This document shows positions 23,620 through 35,977 of a stretch of 64,000 nt of DNA, piece by piece (position 1 is the stretch's first letter; each line of letters starts with the position of its first letter). Source of the stretch: Hansfordia pulvinata (lineage: Eukaryota; Ascomycota; Sordariomycetes; Xylariales); NCBI GenBank assembly GCA_006538405.1, contig BJKQ01000001.1, positions 620,001 through 684,000 on the forward strand, in the 5' to 3' direction. The position numbers were made by a program, and so were the translations under genes. Below the pieces are notes generated by a model that did no database searches, was not told the origin of the DNA, and saw only the letters and a program-made list of their open reading frames with translations.

Positions 23620-26460
23620 ATGAGTGCAGTATGCAACACTCCGGGTTGCCTGCAGGTGACGGACAGAATCCTCCGTAAGACAAACCCCTCCCCGCCTTAC
23701 CGTTCTTCTCCTCCGTCCCGACTTGCCGTCTGCTGCCTCTCGAGCTCACACATGTTTGTTTGTTTTCCTGCGTGCAGAAACACTGGTCAGCGACTGGGAG
23801 TCGTGGGAGGATGACAAGATATGCAACGACCTCACCACCTTCGCCTGCGGGGGCATCATGGAAGGGACGAACCGGCCGGACAGCTACATGGGCACTCTGG
23901 AAAAGGGCAGAAGAGACATCCTCAAGGAGGTGCTCTCGGGGGACGTGTCGGCCTGGGGCGGCAAGAGCTCGGACGAGGGCCAGCTGTTCCTCATGGTCAA
24001 GGACTCGTACGACGCGTGCATGGACACCAAGGCCGCCAAGGAGGTGGGCGACGCGCCCGTCGTCGAGATGATGGAGGAGGTTGCCAAGCTGTTCCCGGTG
24101 GATGACGGCGACTTTGATATCATCAGAAACTGGGGCCAGCAGCGCAAGTTCTCCTGGTCCATGCTGCCCCACGGGGAGGCCTGGGACCGGTTGACCAAGG
24201 CGCAGCGGTATCTTGGCGAGAAAGGCGTGGATGCCTTTGTATCGGTCGGCCACATGCCGGATTTGCTTCACGGCGCAGCGGTTCGTGGACATGACCCCTT
24301 TCCCCCCTTTTCCCCCTTTGAACCTCTTGCTTTCCCCCTCGAACCTCTTCCTTTCCCGCCCTCCCCCTCGCTACAGAGCTTCCGCTACATAAATATCCCC
24401 GGCAAGAAGAAGAGGACCATACTGACCCGCGCGCGGACCTTGGACGGCCGCTCTCAGATCTACGATGAAGCCATCGTCATCGACTCGGCCCCGCTGCCGC
24501 TCGGCAGGGGCAGCGCTACGCGCAGAAGTCCAAGAGGGACAGACTCGCTGTCGCGGTCGAGGCCGTCCTCCGGACGATGCACCCCGTGAAGAAGGCGCAA
24601 GCGACGGCAAAGGCACTGGCTTATCACGTGGTATATCTAGAAGAAGAGCTTTCGGGGACCGTCTCTAGACTCTCGGACATGAACAACTTGGTACGTAGGG
24701 CCTTCCTTGAACCTTTTCTTTCCACATCGATGCACCCACGCACCCACGCACCCACCCAGACAAACCCGGCAGAAGTGAGCTCCGAGTGGTTGAGTGCCAG
24801 ACAGGCCGACTTGTGTGTGTGTGTGTGTGCCTGTGTTCTTTTCTTTTCTTTTCTTTTTTTTTTTGCTGACATATACATCCATCTACATGCAGAAAGAAGC
24901 TGAGCGCATCACCCGGGCCCAACTTCGCAAGGTGGCGCCGTTTCTGGGGCTGGACAAGTTGGTGGACGACCTGGCGCCTCTCGGATACAACGTTGACTCG
25001 AACCTGATTTCCGTCCAACCCAAGTTCTTGGGCAGGCTCAAGGAAACCCTGGGGCGGACCCCGAAAGCCATCCTGCAAGCATACTTTGTGTGGAGGACGG
25101 CCTTTGCGTTCTCCGTCTCGGGCGCCAACGACGCGCTCGAGAAGGTGTGGACCACGACGTCCGAGCTCACCCTGGAAGTAAGTGGCGGCGGAAAACTGCA
25201 CAAACATGACACGAAGAAGAAGAAGAAGAAGAAGAAGGATGCTGACGAACGAGAAATGCAGACGTCCCCACGAGGATCGGAAAAGTGCCTGGAATGGACG
25301 CGGCAAGCTGCGGGCGACGCCCTGAGCTACCTCTACCTCACCAAGGCCCTCCCCCACGGGGCCAAGGCGAGCAAGGCCAAAGTGCTGCAGATGGCCGAGG
25401 GCATCAAGCAGGAGCTGACCAGGCGGATCGACAAGTCGGCCCTCGCCTCGAAGGACAAGCAGTGGGCCGCGGCCAAGGCCAAGAAGATGGCCATGGAGAT
25501 CGGCTGGCGGGACGAGGACCCGGACATGATGGACGCCGGGGCGGTCCTGCGCCAGTCCAAGGACGTCAAGGTCAAGGCGGGAGAGTTCCTCGCCAACGTC
25601 GTCGCCGAAAAGGCCCGCGTGAGGGCCGAGACCGTCTCGGTTCTTCGGGACGGCGTCCCGGCATCCTGGGCCTACGCGAACCCGGTGGAGATGACGGCCT
25701 TCTTCTCGCCCGATATCAACGCCTTCTACCTCACGGCGCCCTTCCTGCACTTCCCGGCCTTGACCGCCGACATGCCCGCGTACATCCTGGCGGGAGGCTT
25801 GGGGAGCATCATCGGGCACGAGATCTCGCACGGGTTCGACTCGCAGGGGTCCATGCTCGACGGGAACGGCAAGATCCTCCAGGAGCAGCCGTGGACGCCG
25901 GCGACGCAGAAGCTGCGCAAGAACCTGCAGCAGTGCTTCGTGAAGCAGTACGACAAGATCCCCGTGCTGGACGGGGCGGGGACCGCCCTGTCCCGGAACA
26001 AGGTGATGGCCAACACGCATGGCAGGGTCGTGGCGAGGCCTGCCATGAATAATGGCCAGGTCACGCTCGCCGAGAACGAGGCCGACGCCAACGGGCTCGC
26101 CCTGGCCTGGGGATACTACCAGGCGGGAGCCGGCGGCAGCAAAAGCAGCAAGAAAGAGCCGGACCTGCCCAACCCCAAGCTGGCGGCCAAGTTCTCGCAC
26201 GAGAAACTGTTCTACATAGCGTGGGCGCAGTCGCACTGCTCGCACGCCGGCAGGGAGTTGGCGCTGGACTCGGCCAGCACCGGCGAGCACGCCAGCTTCA
26301 ACGCCCGCATCGTCGGCGCCGCGGCCAACTCGCGGGCTTCCGGCAGCTGTTCTGCGGCGAGGAGAAGAAGAAGCCGGTCTGCGGCCTCTGGGACGACCCG
26401 GAAGGCGACAATGACTACGAGGGGACTGGTGGTGGTGGTTGGCTCCCCTGGAGCAGGTAG
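23620..26460 (+). CDS. M13-family (neprilysin-like) zinc metallopeptidase, two apparent frameshifts
   Basis: Exons 23620-23674, 23778-24280, 24377-24690, 24893-25177 and 25262-26460. The N-terminus (CNTPGC...ICNDLTTFACGG) matches the M13 start. Catalytic features are present: NAFYL substrate-binding motif, GHEISH zinc helix (His codons at 25817 and 25829), ENEADANG with the third ligand at 26072, and a C-terminal EHASFNARIVG segment. Two one-base losses are needed: the frame moves by -1 at the G-run 24507-24510, and again near 26333-26336, after which GFRQLFCGEEKKKPVCGLW reads through to TAG at 26458. The sequence is divergent between about residues 160 and 260. Members are type II membrane or secreted endopeptidases; the N-terminal signal or anchor is unresolved (the frame stays open upstream to 23146). 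Two introns (96 and 84 nt) have no in-frame stops. It is either a sequence error or a decaying gene. Confidence 0.75.
24811..24866 (+). repeat. TG and TTTTC runs inside an M13 intron
   Basis: The 202-nt intron 24691-24892 holds a CCCACGCA repeat, a TG run and a TTTTC/T run before the TGCTGAC branch site, making it the longest intron in this gene. Confidence 0.8.
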
Positions 26461-26973
26461 ACTGGGATTTCGCCAACGTAGACGCGGCCAATAAGCACCA
26501 ACCCACTTACACCGTTACTTAACCTTAAGAGCTTTATATATATAGAAGGGGGGGGGAAAGGTTTAAAAGGTGATATCCATAGTACATACTTGCTTATGGA
26601 GGTAAGTAAGTAAAAATTAAGAGAGCCTGTATATACTACTTACTTCAGGTACTTACTTACTTCGTGCGATCTATGCAGGTATCTATATATCGAAGGTTAA
26701 GTACGTAGCTCATCTTCTGGCCTGTGTATCCCGACTTGGACCGGTGCTTCTTACCCTATGTAGGGAGTGGATACATGTTTAAGAGTTGCTACCTAGGTTA
26801 TAAGGTGGTTAACTTGTATCAGGTCGCAGCTTCCTTAATGACTGTCACAGTTATATGTACACTTTACGGAGCTGCCCCGGAGATACTAAAAGCCAGCGAG
26901 TCGATAAGGCTTCACTTCTTCATTGCCGCGGCTTGCCTGGGACGGAAATAGCCTTAAGAATCGCTGAACATTT

Positions 26974-27002
26974 TTCTTCTTCTTCTTCTTCTTCTTCTTC
27001 TT

Positions 27003-27031
<29 letters not shown>
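26974..27031. repeat. (TTC)n microsatellite
   Basis: About 18-19 TTC units. The poly-Ser and poly-Lys frames through it on either strand are artefacts. Confidence 0.95.
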
Positions 27032-27033
<2 letters not shown>

Positions 27034-27367
27034 TCCCTCCTCCTCTTCCCTCCCCCTCGTTGAAAAGGCCCAGGCTTTACATATCCTTGCGAGTGCGTGT
27101 GGACGCCGACACAATCCCGGCCTTGCCACCTTACAGTGGGCGAGTGTCTTCCCAGTGCCACCATCCCGAGTCTCTGCCTCACCTTACATTTGGTGTGCAC
27201 TTGGTGTGCACCTTCAGCCACTTTAGAAAATAACTCTCTTCTTCAGCGCGAGGCGTTGTGACTGGGTGGCGGTGGGACAAGCAACGCTCGCAGCCAGCAC
27301 TCACTCCGACGCCGCGAGGCCAAAGGCTAGGTAGTTAATATATGAGGCGAATCAGCTCGACTCGATT

Positions 27368-27517
27368 CAGCCGGGAGTCGTGGCGATTCGACTCGACTCG
27401 ATTCAGCCGACACCCGGTAATTACCACCTACCAGTCAACCCATGTCGTCAGCCGGGTGTCGTGGCGAATCGACTCGACTCGACTCAGCTGACGACTGGCT
27501 AACTACCACCTACCAGT
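27368..27517. repeat. Imperfect direct repeat, about 67-bp unit, period 81
   Basis: Copy 1 (27368-27434) and copy 2 (27449-27517) share CAGCCGGG-GTCGTGGCGA-TCGACTCGACTCGA then -CAGC-GAC and the end TACCACCTACCAGT. CGACTCGACTCG is internally repetitive, and an extra partial copy precedes at 27355. Confidence 0.7.
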
Positions 27518-27959
27518 TCGCTTATTGCCAAATGGAGCCAGGCCGACGTGTGAGCGGGTGGCGGTGGTGGCTAGCTAATCCCCTGGCCTAATCGGCGACC
27601 TGCGGACTTCGCGCGTACTCAAGTCTCAGCCTCACTCACCTCGGGCAACTCATCGCGAGACTCGAGAGGCGCCTGCCGGCGATGAATGGCTGTCTGGCCT
27701 GGCTGACTGTGCTGGCTCTCCAGATGGGACATAGAAAAGCCGCACAGGTGCCCGCTTCCGTCGGATCCCCATCTTGCCTCGGGTGTGTTTGTTGTCGCTC
27801 TGTCCCACGATTCCCCGTCTCGACACGCACGCCGCCGCTGACCGCGCTGACCGTCACGTCGAGTTATAGCGTCCCGAAGACACTGATATCACATTGCTCA
27901 TTGACCGCCGCCACCCCCCCCTCTGCCCTCCTCAGTTTCCCTTGGGAACGACGGAGAAG

Positions 27960-28946
27960 ATGAGGTTCACCGCCAAGTTCGCCGTGCTGGGCTGCGCCCT
28001 CTTGGGCTCGCAGATGGCCCTCGCGTCTCCCCTGAGCTACGACGACAACCACTCCGTGTCGGCCCGGCATGAGGCTCTCCTGGCCCTGCGGGCCCCAGTC
28101 GACCCCAGTTCGATCATGTTCCTGGAGCCCCGCGGCGGCGGCGGTCTTTTGATCTCATCGTCGTCTCACCATCATGACATGACTGGATGGCAAACTGCAT
28201 TTGTCGTCGGTCAAGTCTTCGGGCAGATCCTCATGGTCCTCGTGGCTACTTTCTTTGCTTTGGCAGGAAAGGAAGGCTATGAAATGTACTGCAAGGATCT
28301 GCGTAGAAAGAGCGACTACCAATGCGAAACCTGGGGCTTCATCGTCGGGCTCCTGGTCTGGGTCGCGATCGAGGGGCCCGTCCAGGCCGCCTTTGGTTAC
28401 GGGGACACGAAATTTGGCTCGATGAGGAAGAGGGGCGGCGTCGGCGACGACCAGCAGCTGATGCAGCAGAGCGCCTCCGCCTTTGAAAAGGTCTTCTCGG
28501 CAGGCGGCGGCGGCAGCGTCCGAGCCCAGGGAGGGGACCTGGTGGTGGACGGCGCGCAGCTGGCAGGGGTTGACAGCCGGTTCAACGCCAGGATGAGCAG
28601 GACGGACTGGGGATTCCAGAACAAGGTCACCGTCGGTGGTCTGGACCCCATGTACATCAACGTCTTCATGAACCTGGAGGACATGGACCCCAAAACCGTC
28701 GAGGAGGAGAGCAAGCTGCGGAACCAGCCCAACGCCGCACGCGACTTTGCGAACCAGTTCCCTAGATACTTCAACGCCTTGTACGACGAGGACCTTGGCC
28801 TCCCGACCGGCTTCATCGGCGGCAAGCTCAGCCCCATCGGCGGCGCGCCCGTCTCGTTCAGTCTCACGTCGGCCCCGGACGCCATGGCAGTGGATGACAT
28901 GCCGAGATCCCAGCACTCCCGCGTCAACACCATCGTGGAAGACTAA
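27960..28946 (+). CDS. Hypothetical secretory-pathway protein with one or two membrane segments
   Basis: An intronless 328-aa frame. The start at 27960 is preferred over the upstream in-frame ATG-like codon at 27894 because it places a clean signal peptide (MRFTAKFAVLGCALLGSQ) at the N-terminus. Residues 78-102 (WQTAFVVGQVFGQILMVLV) and 125-145 (WGFIVGLLVWVAIEGPVQAA) are hydrophobic and separated by a two-cysteine basic loop. The rest is soluble, with a Gly-rich stretch near 180-190 and no motif I recognise. Consistent codon use and a coherent length support a real gene. I cannot name a family. It probably enters the ER and may be membrane-bound or cell-wall associated. Confidence 0.7.
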   Translation: MRFTAKFAVLGCALLGSQMALASPLSYDDNHSVSARHEALLALRAPVDPSSIMFLEPRGGGGLLISSSSHHHDMTGWQTAFVVGQVFGQILMVLVATFFALAGKEGYEMYCKDLRRKSDYQCETWGFIVGLLVWVAIEGPVQAAFGYGDTKFGSMRKRGGVGDDQQLMQQSASAFEKVFSAGGGGSVRAQGGDLVVDGAQLAGVDSRFNARMSRTDWGFQNKVTVGGLDPMYINVFMNLEDMDPKTVEEESKLRNQPNAARDFANQFPRYFNALYDEDLGLPTGFIGGKLSPIGGAPVSFSLTSAPDAMAVDDMPRSQHSRVNTIVED

Positions 28947-29972
28947 TCAACAGGCGGGAGCCAGGGCATTGCGGATCATCCCAAAAAAACCCCATTAGAA
29001 CTTCTAGACTAGAGCAGAATGGAGCTGGCACCCGCGAGACCTTTCGGAGAAACGTTTAGAGAAATGCTAACCCAAAACCCGTGGGACGGACGTATCCTGG
29101 GGCCATGGACGGTTATTCTGAGTGGAGATTACCTCGATAGTCGGTGGCAGTGGTAGAGATAGAAGGAATTCATAGAGGCAGTTTAGAAATAGAAAGAGCT
29201 TGTAGAGACCAGAAAACAAGAGTCTTGCAGGCATGGCCCTGACCGATCCAGATGGCGCTGTGGAATCGTCGCGTTTGATTCCCTGCGCGGGCGGTGATTC
29301 GGTCGCAAGGGCCCCGGCCCGTTCGAGGCTCCGGGCCGACGTGCTGGGGGAGCTCTGCAGTCTGAGCTCATCCTGACCGACCTGTACTCGTAAATAGATG
29401 TAATATTGATGTGACTTTTGGGGACAGAATTTCAATCGTGATGCGGTACCGGATAGAAGGCCGAATAAACAGTGAGAAGAATGGCCACCCACGAGGCCAA
29501 GTTTCAACGCCAAGGTCTTTCCTGTTCGGTTATCCCCCCCTTTTCATTCTCACTCTCACACACCTCACGCTTCGCCCCGTAACTGAGTGTGCGCCTCAAC
29601 GGATAGAGGTGCTATTCCTGACCTTATCATGTATTACCCTACCGAAACTACGTCAGCTTAAATTGTACCCGAGACGGCCGTGTGGTATCACGGTTTTGCA
29701 CCAACTATCCTGTACGCCACTATATTGGAATAGGATGGCAGATAGCCACCAGATATCTCCATAGTATAATTGATTATCCAGAATATGTAAAAATGTTTTA
29801 ACCCATCGAAAGATCACCAAGCATGTACGGCATCCGCAGGTCTGGCTCGCCGCGGAGTACCATTACTTTCCCCGCAATCTATCCCTCCCACCGTGCCACC
29901 CCCCCCCCCCCCCCCCCCCCCCGTCGCGGATCGATGCCCCCAAGGCGCCCCACGCGCCACTTGAAGGGTGCA
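28947..29972. other. Intergenic with a C24 run
   Basis: No gene recognised. A run of 24 C lies at 29899-29922, just beyond the 3' end of the minus-strand bZIP gene, and one TACTCGTA word at 29386. Confidence 0.65.
29899..29922. repeat. C24 homopolymer
   Basis: Twenty-four consecutive C, about 50 bases downstream of the bZIP stop codon. Confidence 0.95.
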
Positions 29973-31882
29973 TCAACCGCTCCGGGGGGCTGAGGATCTG
30001 CGGCGACCGAAGAACCGCAGGAAGCGCCTCTTGACGCGGGTACTAACGTCGTCTCCGCTGCTGTTGCTTTTGCGGCCAGCATCTGACCCTGCCGTCTTAG
30101 ACCTCGCCTCGTTGTCGCGGCGGTCGGCGTTGTTGATGTCGTGGGCGACCTCGGGATCCTTGGCCACCCACGAGGCGGCGCGCGCCTTGGCCCAGAAGAC
30201 CTGCTCGCTGTCGGTCCAGGTACCCCACTCGTGATAGGCGGCGCCGGGACTGGCGCTCGACCACCAGCCTGCTCCGCCGCCGGCCCTTTGCCATTCGCTC
30301 ACAGCAGTCCCTATGACGTCATCAAAGGCACGCCGCGTGATGACTGCTCCGAAGACGGGGCAGTCCACCGCAGCACCCAGGCCGTAGGCGGCGCGGGCCA
30401 GCAGGTCAGGGTCCAGGGCGGCTGCCAGGCCGTGGCGGCGGGCCAGTTCGAACCAGGCCTGGACAGGAGCCAGCTCCGAGTCGGGCGGGTTGAGCACCTG
30501 CGCCAGCTCAAAGAGCTTCTGCAGTGATACGTTGGCGGAGCTCCAGCTGATAAAGGGCGAGGGCGATTCGCTCTGCTGCTGTCGCTCATGCTGGTGCCCT
30601 GCGGCTCCGGTGAAGGCCTCGGCGGCGCCCTCGCCGGTGGGCTGGGACGTGATGGGGACGGATTTGCCTTGGTGCTGGTGCTGTCCCTGGTGATGGTGAA
30701 CAAACTGGGCCCTGCGGGCTCGCGAGGCCTTGTCGATCTGCGACAAGACCTCGGGCGGCGCGCTCTGCATGGCCAATGTGGTAGCCATGAGCTCGTGGCC
30801 CCACGCCGGCGGCGGCGAGCCCTCCGAGTCCGAGGCGCCGCCGTTGGCCTCCATGGCAGTGCAGCCGTAGTGTATGTGGTCCCAGCAGATGTGTTCGAGT
30901 CTGCAGATGTCCGTACTGTCAGCTCATGGTCGGACAGGGCAGTGTGGTGGACGAGAAGATTCGTCGTCATCGTGGGTTCGAATTAAGGAGGGGAAAGAGG
31001 GCATTGGTCTCCTCAGAAGGCGGGCACCGAATAATAGGGTACGTACGCGAGAATCCAGTTGACCACCATGTCTGTCTGCTCGTCGGTCATACCATCAATG
31101 GCTTCACCCGAGACGTTGCGGGATATCTGCAGAGAGGGCGCGCGTACCGACTGGTCGACGTTGATGGAGACGGTGTACTCTGTGGGCTCGCCCCAGAGGT
31201 CGTACGTGTCGTTGGTGCTGTCGATGTAACCCCCCATGAACGCGTCCTCGCCGCTGGTCAGCATCCCTCCGCCTCCGACTGCGGGTGCCTCTGGTGGTGA
31301 CACTGATGATGTGTGCAGCTGCTGATCCGCACCGCCAACCAGGTCCGGGATCACATTTGAAGCGGGCGGCCCTTGACTCTGGTCGGCGGGCAGAATAAGC
31401 CCCGCGGCCGCGAGGCTGCGCCGCATAGCATCGTTCTCGGCGGCCAGCGAGCGCGTCTGGCCGTGGGTGCGCTCGACGTCGCCGCGCAGGCGAGCAATGT
31501 CCTCCTCGAGCTGGCGCGTGTACTCGGCCTTGCGGGCGCGGTGCTGGAGCTGGGCGCGCCGGACCTGGGCGCGGCGCTGAGCCTTGTAGTCCTGGTCGGT
31601 GGCGCTCTTGTTCTTGGTCTTGGTTGGTTTCTTGCCCTTGCCTTTGCCCTTGTCCTCGCTGCCTGATGACGAAGACTGGCCTACCACCGCTGCTGTCTCG
31701 TCAGGCGCGACCGAATTCTCCCCGGGGGCGCGGACTTGAAAGTCGCTGGCCACAAACGTCAGGTCGCGGGGCTCAGACGGGTCCTCCCTTTGGTTGACCT
31801 GCCAGAACTCTGCGAATGAGGGACGGCCTTCCGGGGTCGGTGCTGCCGCTGCGAGCCCCCGCTGGGACCTAGTTCTCGGCAT
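29973..31882 (-). CDS. bZIP domain transcription factor
   Basis: Exons 31882-31047 and 30900-29973 give 587 aa. The 146-nt intron starts GTACGT and ends TGCAG, and the join produces NWILALEHICWDHI, typical of a Pezizomycotina bZIP family with a conserved C-terminal helical region. A Lys-rich stretch (residues 78-92) precedes the basic region (about 99-121: YKAQRRAQVRRAQLQHRARK) and a short zipper (QLEEDIARLRGDVERTHGQT). The invariant Asn of classical bZIP basic regions is replaced by Gln, as in related fungal proteins. The second half is Gln/His-rich and acidic and ends in a basic tail (RVKRRFLRFFGRRR). A nuclear DNA-binding regulator; targets unknown. Confidence 0.85.
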
Positions 31883-34800
31883 AGCTAGCGACGTTGGCTG
31901 CTTGAGCGGGCCGGGAGAAAGCGCTCTTGCGAACAGATGGACACGATTTGGTGCAGAGGCGATATGGCAGCCGAAATGGTGTGCTGACGGCCCGATCTGA
32001 CCTCGACGATGCCCGGCCCTGCTGTCGAGGGACGGGTGTGTACGTGTGCGCGCGTGTGTGCGTATGTGTGCGTCTTGGGCACCATGCGACGTGGTGGGAG
32101 AGGGATTGGTGGCGATGGAGAACAGTGATAGGCTCGCTGCCGGCCGTAAATGGCGAGGTAGGTAAGCTGAAGGAGGCTCCGAGCAGAGCAGAGTTTCTGC
32201 TTCCCCTGATTTTTATCTTTTGTCTTTTCCGTCGTGTTCTCCCGTGCTTCCGGCCTGGGCTGCGAGGCGGCACTTATTAACCCTGGCGAGGTTATTAGCA
32301 TTGACATTGAGCACATAATAATAGTCTCGTACACAACCTTAGATCCCCGCCACTCGACAGTGCCTGTCGCCGCCTTGCCTTGGCAGCAGCGACGGAAATG
32401 GACGGGCCAGCCAGTTAGTCGAGTACGGGTCGAGGCCCTAGTGCAGTGGTGGAGAGTGGGTTTTCGTTTCCGCGCTATGAGGAATCAACATCAACGCTCT
32501 TGGAGCCATGATTCCCGCTCTGGGCGACAGGTAGCGACTAGTCGACATGATCGACCTGTTGCCGCTTTGGGCGAGGGCGCTCACTTGTCGATCCAGTAAA
32601 CCCACGCACATGACCGCCGCGGTGAGAGGACACGGACTTAGAGGGTGCCACGGTTCCCCTTGGCTGGCGATATCGAAGCGACAGGTACGAGTACGCGTAG
32701 GTGAGGTCGGCGGTGGGTAAGTCAGTGGTGATGCCGGAGGGCCCTCTCGGAGAAAGGGTTCTGACGGTGGGAAGGATGTCCTCGTAGGTACTCGTTGGTC
32801 AAACGGGCTGGAGATCCACTGGACGCAATTCGCCCGGTGGAAATGGAAGACACAGAGTCGGGCTCGATCGACGGTCGCACCTTCTTACGCGAACTCTGAG
32901 GGATAGTCCCCGCTCGCGCCTGCTTCGTCCTCTTCAGACACCCGCGGCCCAAAGCATAAATATTGGCTTGTCTATTCCTGGCCGGCTTCGGGCACAAAAA
33001 CGTCGAGAGATGGAGGGGGGTCCACGGGCAGATTCGGGCTGAGCCTAAAACGGGAGGCAGGTACTGGGTATTCTCGTACCTACAGCGAGGCTGCGAGCAG
33101 ACCTCCCTCCAGCTCTCACATGTACGCCGGGCGGGCCAGCAGGCCTGGAGCCTGTACGTACTTGAGTGTGGGTGTGTCGAGGTCCAATGCGCACCTCAAA
33201 ATATCGAATGCAACCCGGCCTTGTAGATGTACGCGTATCCGTGTCAGACAAAAGGCGGGAAAGGCTACATGCATCCATTCATGTCAGGTCCCAACGCTGT
33301 ACTGTACGAGAGGTACTCGTAGGGTAGGTAGCGGGATTTCCCATTCTCGCCGCCTCTCTTTCCGCTCGTTACCATCACGAGTCACATGTTCCTCATGGAA
33401 GTGAGTTAAGGCTGCTTTGGCCAGGTATACAGCACACGTTCATGCACACACCAGGCACTCCACCGTCCATGCCATTCCGAACTCCCATTACTTGGTAGTA
33501 AGTACCCACCTACCTTACCACTACTGACCTATACTCGTGCCCATTGCCCCTCTCTCCACAAGCTATGCCGGCAATTTCAAATACTGTCCGACTAACTACC
33601 TACTAGGTAGTGGCCTATATCCTCCCATACCCGACAAGGCAGCCCTTCGAGAAGGATCGGGGAGTCCTATAATGCTCCGACCTCGCTTAGCGAGCTCGCC
33701 TTACAAGGAGAACCTACATGTACTCTGGTTATCGTACGTATGGAGCCGTCCAGCAGAGTCGTTCAAATGCTATGTGTACTCTCGGTCGTCCGTGAGCTGG
33801 GCGAGGCAGTGAAGCTCGCAGCAAGCAGAACATGGATGCTGGCAGAGTCGAAACTACTACTGTCAGACCCTGGGAGAAGACACTTACTCGTAGACGTGCA
33901 GGCCTTTACTGCCCTGAGCCCTGCACATTCATTCAACATTATTGCGAGCCGGATGCACCAACTTGACGCTCTTGAAAGAGGGATTCTGCTTCACAACCCC
34001 ACCCCGGGGCGCCCACTCAACATTGGGTGCCTCTATATCTCTGCTGTTCCCCTAGCTCGTCGGAGACGCAAGCCGTCCCCTATGAGGGGCACCCTCGAGC
34101 ACCGGCTACGAGTATAATGGATGGGCTCTCGAAGGAACCCGCCCCTGGTCTGGCAGCCCCCACCCTCTCGGCCGACACCACCAGCCCAAGTTTCCATACC
34201 AGACAGCCCATTTGCCGCGTCAGGAGGTGGCTTCCAGCGACGGATGCCCACGCAGCTCTTACCATCTGCAGGCTAACGCCTGCTATATTTGACCCTCTGA
34301 GTCGGCCGAGGAGGTCTGGCGCTAATCTTGTAATCAACCAACGTGGATGAATCGCAGACGTAGCTATCCGAGGCGACTTCGGCCCACAGCGCCCGCAATC
34401 GCCCATGCACACGGGGCTAGATCAGCGGCAGTCCGACCAGCACCGGTGAAATCAGCCGAGGGATCTCATGATGAGAGCAAGGGGCACGTATCAACTGTTG
34501 CTGGCATGAGCGCGGCGCAATCGCCAGGCCTGCGTCAGCAGGGAGCCAACTAAGGAGCGAACGGTGCGGTAAAGGAGGCGTCGAGCTTTTTCTATCTAAA
34601 GGACCGACAAGTTGAAAAGATCCAACGCGCCGAAGGCGAGCGCGGACCTCTGTCCGCGTGCACAGAAGGAATGACGAGCAGGTCTGGACTTGGAGGAGGA
34701 GGAGAGGGGGGAGGCTGCGCGGGATTCGTGACGCTTGACCCCAGGTAAATAATGGCTCCGTCCTGCTACCCTCACTTTATACGAGTTTGAACACCACCCA

Positions 34801-35977
34801 CTCGGCGAGAACCGCTCGCTGCATCTTAGCGGCGTGCAGACGGTCGAGATGCACAAAAGTCGTCTTCTGGTTCAGGGCACGACCTGGGCCGTTACCCGGC
34901 CATTAATGTGCGGTCCTCATACATTCAATGTACGGCGTGGAACTATCTGGAACTGCTGCGGCCGTGCTCTCTTTGTGGACGATTACAAATCCAGATAGGG
35001 TGCACGGGAAACGTGGAGAGTCCCGAGCAGCTGAAAGGAACACATCATTCTTCTTGTTACCTAGCCATGGCAGCCACCCGCTGTGAGCGCTCTACTGGCA
35101 TGAGATGGGAAGGAACAGGCAACTACCTCCTACTCGACTGGTCAACACAACAGCTAAGACTTTGAGAGCGCTCTCAACCCGCGAATAGCGTTTGTGAAAA
35201 ACTCCAAAGTTCTGGTCCATGTCCAGTGGGTGGAGCCAGAGCCGAGTTTGCAACCACTGTTTGCTAGGTTAGGTACTCAAGCAGATGGCTAAGATGCGAG
35301 AACCGTCAAAGGATCTGGCTCCAGTACCCTGTGAAGGTTCACCACAATGCAATGTTGCCCGCCGATCCTTTCTCCCCTCCCCGGGGGAGCAGGGGTCGTT
35401 GGTTTCCAGTAGGGGTCGTTGGTTTCCCTCCTCCTCTCCACCGTGCATAGTGAACAAAACCACTCTCACAAACCTCGAGCCTGCTTCCCACAGAGCCGGT
35501 AGCGCTCTCTTGTCTCCGCCCGAGGAGTTGAGTGTGGGGCGGTAGAACCGACCCTCTGTCTAGACGGTCCGAACTTCTTGCGGGTACCGATCGTCGTGTG
35601 CCCCCGAAGCATCAAGACTTAAGCATGCCTCAACTGTCATGATCTATTCCGTGAGAGAAATCGCATTTGTTGCCTGTCGTTAGTATTGCATTCAACCTGA
35701 CGAGCCAAGCTCGAGACGAACATGATGCTACAGTGTCACAGAACACGTTCTCAGGTAGGTACTGAGTTTCAGCGAGCATCTGCTGGCATCTGCCAATGGA
35801 ACAGTGCCAACTGGTGTATTGGCTTCTCTCAAACAGAATTGCTTTTCAGGATAAACCGAAACGCCGCGGCTGAACCAGGAAGGATATCAAGAAATAGAGG
35901 GAAATGAGGCAACTCCGGCATGAGCCCCAACGCCAGCCATATGCAATGTGAAAGCAGATAAAATCAGAGACCCAACA
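31883..35977. other. Intergenic, 4.1 kb, no gene recognised
   Basis: Includes the bZIP promoter (GTGCGT/TGTGCG repeats near 32050) and further copies of TACGAGTA/TACTCGTA (32686, 33315, 33889, 34109). All open frames are short and motif-free. The right end should contain the RRN3 3' UTR. Confidence 0.55.

Larger units (their letters stand above)
26461..27959. other. Intergenic with repeats
   Basis: Contains TTAC/TAAG-rich repeats (26590-26700), a long TTC run and a pair of direct repeats near 27.4 kb. No gene recognised. The 3' UTR of the peptidase gene should lie at the left end. Confidence 0.6.

Noticed and set aside
24665..26506. 613-aa minus-strand frame
   Set aside because: Antisense to the M13 peptidase, whose sense strand has the zinc motifs; Arg/Leu/Gly-rich shadow frame.
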